Assembly: GCA_025966255.1 (NCBI GenBank)
Contig: JAOPVG010000499.1
Location: forward strand, 1-18,268
DNA length: 18,268 nucleotides
Reading direction: 5' to 3'
Source of the DNA: Jatrophihabitans sp.
Lineage (GTDB): Bacteria; Actinomycetota; Actinomycetes; Mycobacteriales; Jatrophihabitantaceae
Part shown: positions 14,790 through 18,268 of the stretch, one piece after another
Position numbering within the stretch: position 1 is the first letter of the stretch
How the letters are laid out: each line of letters opens with the position of its first letter
Translations under genes and position numbers: made by a program
The notes under the pieces: generated by a model
What the model was told of the DNA's origin: nothing
The model's database searches: none
The model's input: only the letters and a program-made list of their open reading frames with translations

Positions 14790-15781
14790 AAGTGCTCGTG
14801 GCCGCCCTCCGGCCAGCGCCGGCCGTCCACGCGCACGCCCTCGCCCTCGGCCACCACACCGATCGTCCGCCACGGGTCGGGCAGGTCAGTCTCCCGCGGG
14901 AAGGTGGCGGCGAGGGCGTAGTCGTCCCCGCCGGTGAGCACCCAGAGCAGCGGGTCGACGTTGAGCGCGGCGCCCACTTCGCGCAGCTTGGCCGGGACGT
15001 CGACGGCGTCGCCACGGAGGTCGAGGCGCACCCCGCTCGCGTCGGCGATGTGCCCGAGGTCGGCCACCAGGCCGTCGCTGACGTCGGTCATGGACGTGGC
15101 GCCGAGAGCGGCGGCGCGCGGCCCCTCGAAGTAGGGCGGCTCGGGACGGCGGTGCGCCGCCACCACCTGCACCGGCGACCGGAAGCCCCGGCCCAACACG
15201 GCGAATCCCGCCGCGGCCCAGCCGAGGCGACCGCACACGGCCACGACATCACCCGGGCGCGCGCCGGCCAGCGTCACCGGCGCGTTGCCGTCCAGATCGC
15301 CGAGCGCAGTGAGGCTGAGGACGATCAGATCGGCTGCAGTCACGTCGCCGCCCACGATGGCGGCGTCGACGGCCGCGCACTCGGCCCGCAGCCCGCTCAT
15401 CAGCCCGTCCACCCAGGACAGCTCGAGGCTGCCCGGCGCGGCGAAGCTGAGCAGCAGGGCCGTGGGGGCGGCCCCCATCGCGGCGATGTCGGAGAACGCG
15501 CGGGCGGCGGCCTTGTGGCCGACGTCCTCGGCCGTCGACCAGTCGCGCCGGAAATGCCGATTCTCGACGAGCATGTCCGTGGAGACGACTACCCGGCCGT
15601 CGGGCGTGGCGACGACGGCGCCGTCGTCGCCCGGGCCCAGCAGCGTTGACGGCGCGGACTCCAGACCGGCGACCACCCGCGAGATGAGCCCGAACTCCCC
15701 GACGTCGGAAACGGTGATGACTGATCGCCCTCTCAGGTCGGCACGGCCCGCGTGCCTTGGTTGCTCTGGCTGATCGGACAA
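14783..15781 (-). CDS. thiL: Thiamine-monophosphate kinase
   Basis: ThiL phosphorylates thiamine monophosphate to thiamine pyrophosphate, the last step of cofactor synthesis. The 332-residue protein has the PurM-like fold motifs: GPGDDGAVV (49-57, with Mg-binding D52 and D53), STDMLVENRHF (67-77, D69), the K90-containing segment, AFSDIAAMGA (95-104), VGGDVTAAD in the middle, and SDGLVADL plus TGGDDYALAATF in the second half. The only standard start in this frame is TTG at 15781, because an in-frame TAG lies just upstream and no ATG or GTG precedes GEFGLISR. It has no good Shine-Dalgarno. ThiL is divergent from the Lrp/AsnC-type gene, as in related actinobacteria. Confidence 0.96.
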   Translation of the reverse strand: MSDQPEQPRHAGRADLRGRSVITVSDVGEFGLISRVVAGLESAPSTLLGPGDDGAVVATPDGRVVVSTDMLVENRHFRRDWSTAEDVGHKAAARAFSDIAAMGAAPTALLLSFAAPGSLELSWVDGLMSGLRAECAAVDAAIVGGDVTAADLIVLSLTALGDLDGNAPVTLAGARPGDVVAVCGRLGWAAAGFAVLGRGFRSPVQVVAAHRRPEPPYFEGPRAAALGATSMTDVSDGLVADLGHIADASGVRLDLRGDAVDVPAKLREVGAALNVDPLLWVLTGGDDYALAATFPRETDLPDPWRTIGVVAEGEGVRVDGRRWPEGGHEHFR

Positions 15782-15812
15782 CCGGTCGATGTCCGGTCCG
15801 CACCGCCTGCGC

Positions 15813-15818
15813 TACGTT
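15813..15818 (+). promoter_or_regulatory. Candidate -10 box for the Lrp/AsnC-type gene (TACGTT)
   Basis: In the 141-base divergent gap between thiL and the Lrp/AsnC-type gene, TACGTT matches TAnnnT on the plus strand. The TGTCCG 17 bases upstream is only a moderate -35. The leader would be about 100 bases. This is weak. Confidence 0.25.
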
Positions 15819-15922
15819 CTACCGGTCCAGCAGTCTCGACGAGGAGAGGACGCGCCGCGACAGGCCGACGTGCCCGACAGCACGCCGGTTTGAATCGTAG
15901 GCGCACCGATGAAAGGGCGTCG

Positions 15923-16159
15923 ATGAGCGTCAGTGCGTACATCCTGATCCAGACCGAGGTCGGCAAAGCCGCAGCGGTGGCCGAGCAGATCACCGGCCTG
16001 GCCGGCGTGGCGACGGCCGAGGACGTAACCGGTCCGTACGACGTCATCGTGCGCGCCGAGGCCGGGACAGTGGACGAACTGGGCAAGCTGGTGGTGGCCA
16101 ACATTCAGGCCGTCGACGGCATCACACGTACGCTGACGTGTCCCGTCGTGCATCTCTGA
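15923..16159 (+). CDS. Lrp/AsnC ligand-binding (RAM) domain protein, stand-alone
   Basis: This 78-residue protein consists only of the alpha/beta ligand-binding domain of Lrp/AsnC regulators. There is no helix-turn-helix. It reads VSAYILIQTEVGKAAAVAEQI, then the conserved GPYDVIVRAEAG segment and a C-terminal strand. Stand-alone RAM domains oligomerise and bind amino acids; some modulate full-length Lrp proteins, but the partner is unknown here. The ATG at 15923 has GAAAGGG five bases upstream, so the longer open frame from 15752 is not used. The next gene starts 10 bases after the stop, so the two are probably co-transcribed. Confidence 0.93.
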   Translation: MSVSAYILIQTEVGKAAAVAEQITGLAGVATAEDVTGPYDVIVRAEAGTVDELGKLVVANIQAVDGITRTLTCPVVHL

Positions 16160-16169
16160 GCGGAGTTCC

Positions 16170-16763
16170 CTGATCGACCCGGTCCACCGCCGCGCCGCGC
16201 TCATCGCGACCGGTGTCACGCTCCCGCTCATCGTCATCCTTGCGTTCGCGATCGGCGCCATAACCGGCTCCGGCGCTCCGACGCCGACGACCGCGCCGGG
16301 CAACCTACCGGCCATCGAGGCCAGTGCGCCGCCGCTGGCGGACGAGCAGGCCGGGCCGTGCGCGAAGGTGCTGGCGCAGCTACCGGTCACGCTGACCGGA
16401 CTCGACCCGCGGGTGGTGCACACCAAGCCCGAGACGCCGTACGTCGTCGCGTGGGGCGATCCCGCGATCGTCCTGCAGTGCGGGGTCGCTCGGCCGAAGG
16501 ACCTCAAGGCGGGATCGGGCGCGCAGTTCATCCTGGGCGGCGCCGGTACGGGGCCGTACTACGACGTGCAGCGCGACGGCGACGCGAACGTGTACACCAC
16601 CGTCGACCGCGCCGCGTACGTGTCGATCACGATCCCGGCGAACTACCAGGGGGCCGACAAGCTGCCGCCCCTGTCGACGGCGATCGCCAAGGCGCTGCCC
16701 GCGGTGTGCAGCACGGATGCCCTCACGCCCAACGTGAACGACCTCTGCACCCGCCGCCGTTGA
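16170..16763 (+). CDS. DUF3515 family membrane-anchored protein with apparent CTG start
   Basis: This 197-residue protein has unknown function. One membrane helix (about residues 9-31) is followed by a Pro/Thr/Ala-rich linker and an extracytoplasmic domain. That domain has the DUF3515-like segment YVVAWGDPAIVLQCGVARP and four cysteines (C64, C104, C180, C193) that could form two disulfides. The frame has no ATG, GTG or TTG between the upstream in-frame stop (16134-16136) and a GTG at 16368, which would remove the membrane helix. CTG at 16170, four bases after GGAG, is the natural start. It follows the Lrp/AsnC-type gene by 10 bases. The thiL, AsnC-type and DUF3515 neighbourhood is common in actinobacteria. 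Its end converges on the MerR gene with three bases between stops. Confidence 0.85.
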   Translation: MIDPVHRRAALIATGVTLPLIVILAFAIGAITGSGAPTPTTAPGNLPAIEASAPPLADEQAGPCAKVLAQLPVTLTGLDPRVVHTKPETPYVVAWGDPAIVLQCGVARPKDLKAGSGAQFILGGAGTGPYYDVQRDGDANVYTTVDRAAYVSITIPANYQGADKLPPLSTAIAKALPAVCSTDALTPNVNDLCTRRR

Positions 16764-16766
16764 CGG

Positions 16767-17489
16767 TCAGTCCCCCTCCAGCCCCCGCCGGGCGGCGTGG
16801 TCGGCGGCGCGGCCGAAGGCACTGATCAGTCCCTGCAGCGCGAGCGGGCGCATGCGCTCGAGCAGCGCCACCACCTGTTCGTGATCGAGCTCGCCCCGCT
16901 GATATGGGCCCCAGATGGCGCGGGCGAACACGTCGGTGAGCCCGTTCGCCACGGCCGTCGCGTGCTCGTCGATGATGGCGGCCGACTCGGCGAGGACGGC
17001 GGGCGGGATCGGCATCTGGAGCAGTTCGACGGCGTGTCCGAGCACCCCTGGGGACGTGCGGTAGCGGTCGCCACCGACGGCCTCGAGCGCCCCGACCGAC
17101 GCGAGGTAGGCGACCTGCTCGTCCGTCAGCCGCCGGCCGACGCGGCGATCCAGTGCGGCGCGGTCGAGCTCCTCGGACTGGTCGGGCAGCCAGGGCGCCA
17201 GTACCGCGCTGTGCACCGCGTACTCGGCCGGCGCGGCGTCGTGCGGGATGCGGGCGAGCACGCGTTCGATGGCAGCCAGGGTGTAGCCGTGGCCCTGCAA
17301 GGTGCGGATGAGCTCGAGCCGCATCCGGTGCCGCGCGTCGTAATAGGCGATGCGGCCGCGGCGCTCGGGCGGGGGCAACAAGCCCTCGCTTGCGTAGAAC
17401 CGAACCGTGCGTACGGTCATGCCGGTACGCGCCGCGAGCTCGTCGACGGTGAACTCACCATCGACCGCCGTCACTTCCACACCGGTCAT
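16767..17489 (-). CDS. MerR family transcriptional regulator
   Basis: This 240-residue regulator has an N-terminal winged helix-turn-helix at about 13-82 (FTVDELAARTGMTVRTVRFY, then EGLLPPPERRGRIAYYDARH and a coiled segment). The C-terminal part (about 85-240) is predicted helical and of unknown ligand. The protein contains no cysteine, so it is not a metal sensor of the MerR/CueR kind. The start is ATG at 17489. TACGCT ends six bases upstream and no Shine-Dalgarno is seen, suggesting a leaderless mRNA. The gene is divergent from a fadA-type thiolase, and a 13-bp palindrome lies between the two. Control of fatty-acid degradation is the natural inference, not proven. Confidence 0.93.
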   Translation of the reverse strand: MTGVEVTAVDGEFTVDELAARTGMTVRTVRFYASEGLLPPPERRGRIAYYDARHRMRLELIRTLQGHGYTLAAIERVLARIPHDAAPAEYAVHSAVLAPWLPDQSEELDRAALDRRVGRRLTDEQVAYLASVGALEAVGGDRYRTSPGVLGHAVELLQMPIPPAVLAESAAIIDEHATAVANGLTDVFARAIWGPYQRGELDHEQVVALLERMRPLALQGLISAFGRAADHAARRGLEGD

Positions 17490-17501
17490 CCGGCGAGCGT
17501 A
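17490..17501 (-). promoter_or_regulatory. Candidate -10 box of merR (TACGCT), possible leaderless start
   Basis: TACGCT (17501-17496 on the minus strand) fits TAnnnT and ends six bases before the ATG, so +1 would be the A of the start codon. No clear -35 hexamer is found at 16-19 bases. Inferred from spacing. Confidence 0.4.
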
Positions 17502-17529
17502 GACCAGAACACAATCACTGGCGCTTGGC

Positions 17530-17542
17530 TACTGTGACAGTA
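17530..17542. promoter_or_regulatory. 13-bp palindrome between merR and fadA, candidate operator
   Basis: TACTGT-G-ACAGTA is a perfect inverted repeat with a one-base centre. It lies 40 bases upstream of the merR start and 43 bases upstream of the fadA ATG, in the only space shared by both promoters. TACTGT also fits a TAnnnT -10 box for fadA. MerR proteins bind dyads in promoter spacers, so this is the best operator candidate in the window. Confidence 0.55.
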
Positions 17543-17585
17543 AGACTGGGACCATTCGAGCAGTTTCGACAGGACGGTAGGGACC

Positions 17586-18268
17586 ATGACCGAAGCTTTC
17601 GTCTACGACGCCGTGCGCACTCCGCGCGGCCGCGGCAAGGACACCGGATCGCTGCACGGCACGAAGCCCGTCTCGCTCGTGGTCGGGCTGCTGGAGGAGA
17701 TCAAGCACCGCAACCCCAGCCTCGACCCCGCCGCAGTCGAGGACGTCATCCTCGGCTGCGTGTCCCCGGTTGGCGAGCAGGGCGCTGACATCGCGCGCAC
17801 CGCCGCCCTGGCCGCCGGCTACGTCTCGTCCGGTCCGGGCTTCCAGCTGAACCGGTTCTGCGCCTCCGGCCTCGAGGCCGTCAACATCGCCGCGCAGAAG
17901 GTGCGCTCCGGTTGGGAGGACCTCATCCTTGCCGGCGGCGTCGAGTCGATGTCGCGGGTCCCGATGGGCTCGGATGGCGGACCCTGGGCGATGGACCCCG
18001 AGACCGCGTACGACACCAGCTTCGTCCCGCAGGGCGTCAGCGCCGACCTCATCGCCACGATGGAGGGCTTCAGTCGGCTCGACGTCGACACCTACGCGGC
18101 CGAGTCGCAGGACCGCGCCGGCAAGGCGATCGCCAACGGCAACTTCGCCCGCTCAGTGATCCCGGTACGTGACCTCAACGGCCAGATCGTCCTGGACCAC
18201 GACGAGTTCCCCCGTCCGGGCACGACGCCCGAGTCCCTCGGCGGGCTCAAGCCGTCCTTCGAGGCCGT
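17586..18268 (+). CDS. fadA: Acetyl-CoA acyltransferase (thiolase), FadA type, partial
   Basis: The first 227 codons are present; the gene continues past the right edge. Thiolase cleaves 3-ketoacyl-CoA with CoA, the last step of fatty-acid beta-oxidation. The N-terminus [13 protein letters not shown], the segment [18 protein letters not shown] and the active-site segment [14 protein letters not shown] with nucleophile C92 are visible. [17 protein letters not shown] follows. From memory it closely resembles mycobacterial FadA (Rv0859), the thiolase partner of FadB in the beta-oxidation complex, so a fadB gene is expected beyond the window. The ATG at 17586 follows a GGTAGGG stretch. The C-terminal catalytic His and Cys are outside the window. 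Confidence 0.95.
   Translation, partial: MTEAFVYDAVRTPRGRGKDTGSLHGTKPVSLVVGLLEEIKHRNPSLDPAAVEDVILGCVSPVGEQGADIARTAALAAGYVSSGPGFQLNRFCASGLEAVNIAAQKVRSGWEDLILAGGVESMSRVPMGSDGGPWAMDPETAYDTSFVPQGVSADLIATMEGFSRLDVDTYAAESQDRAGKAIANGNFARSVIPVRDLNGQIVLDHDEFPRPGTTPESLGGLKPSFEA

Noticed and set aside
14715..14873. Longer start for the GNAT protein (205 residues)
   Set aside because: The extension overlaps the end of thiL and is low-complexity; the GNAT domain starts just after GTG 14714.
15752..15922. Longer start for the Lrp/AsnC-type gene (135 residues)
   Set aside because: The added part is Arg-rich and crosses the divergent promoter gap with thiL. ATG at 15923 has a ribosome site and the family-typical N-terminus.
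16767..17489. MerR regulator as a metal or redox sensor
   Set aside because: The protein has no cysteine, and its C-terminal part is much longer than in metal-sensing MerR proteins.
1..18268. Search for tRNA, rRNA, riboswitch (for example a TPP element before thiL), insertion sequence or phage genes
   Set aside because: None seen. The thiL leader is short and lacks the conserved TPP-riboswitch blocks, and no transposase or terminal repeats are present.

Overview
The window is a chromosomal piece of a high-GC actinobacterium. It is very GC-rich, most genes start with GTG, and the gene order (recG, rsmD, coaD, a SepIVA-like gene, yceD, rpmF, rnc, mutM, smc, ftsY, all on the minus strand) follows the arrangement known from mycobacteria and streptomycetes. 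I cannot assign a genus from the sequence alone. Nothing in the window looks like a phage, IS element, plasmid, CRISPR array, tRNA or rRNA.

Layout. Minus strand, right to left in the direction of transcription: a DAK2/YloV-type gene (13693-12098), recG, rsmD and coaD are packed with gaps of 4 and 2 bases and a 4-base stop/start overlap. A SepIVA-like coiled-coil gene, yceD (DUF177), rpmF (too short to stand out as a long ORF), rnc and mutM follow. A 259-base gap with two candidate promoters leads to a 62-residue coiled-coil protein, then smc, then a secreted L,D-transpeptidase lipoprotein gene, and finally the first 26 codons of ftsY, which runs off the left edge. On the right, rpmB (plus strand) is a stand-alone gene with its own promoter and terminator. 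It faces a GNAT acetyltransferase gene that lies downstream of thiL (both minus). Divergent from thiL are an Lrp/AsnC-type single-domain gene and a DUF3515 membrane-anchored protein (both plus). The last part holds a MerR-family regulator (minus) divergent from a fadA-type thiolase (plus), which is cut off by the right edge.

How the genes fit together. The minus-strand block combines ribosome and RNA maturation (RsmD, RNase III, L32, YceD), DNA repair and recombination (RecG, MutM), coenzyme A synthesis (CoaD), chromosome organisation (SMC), septal growth (SepIVA-like), cell-wall cross-linking (L,D-transpeptidase) and membrane targeting (FtsY). Together these are housekeeping functions of growth and division. 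The MerR/fadA pair is a separate fatty-acid beta-oxidation locus with its own divergent control region.

I did not find a clearly new multi-gene system. The points most worth a second look are small-scale ones. The DUF3515 gene appears to have only a CTG start. Three genes have a TAnnnT box 6-7 bases before their start codon and no ribosome binding site, so they may be leaderless. Perfect inverted repeats sit close to the predicted 5' ends of the smc and DAK2 transcripts. A 13-bp palindrome lies between merR and fadA. A 16-bp tandem duplication overlaps the thiL stop codon. A coiled-coil microprotein precedes smc, and an L,D-transpeptidase gene sits between smc and ftsY.
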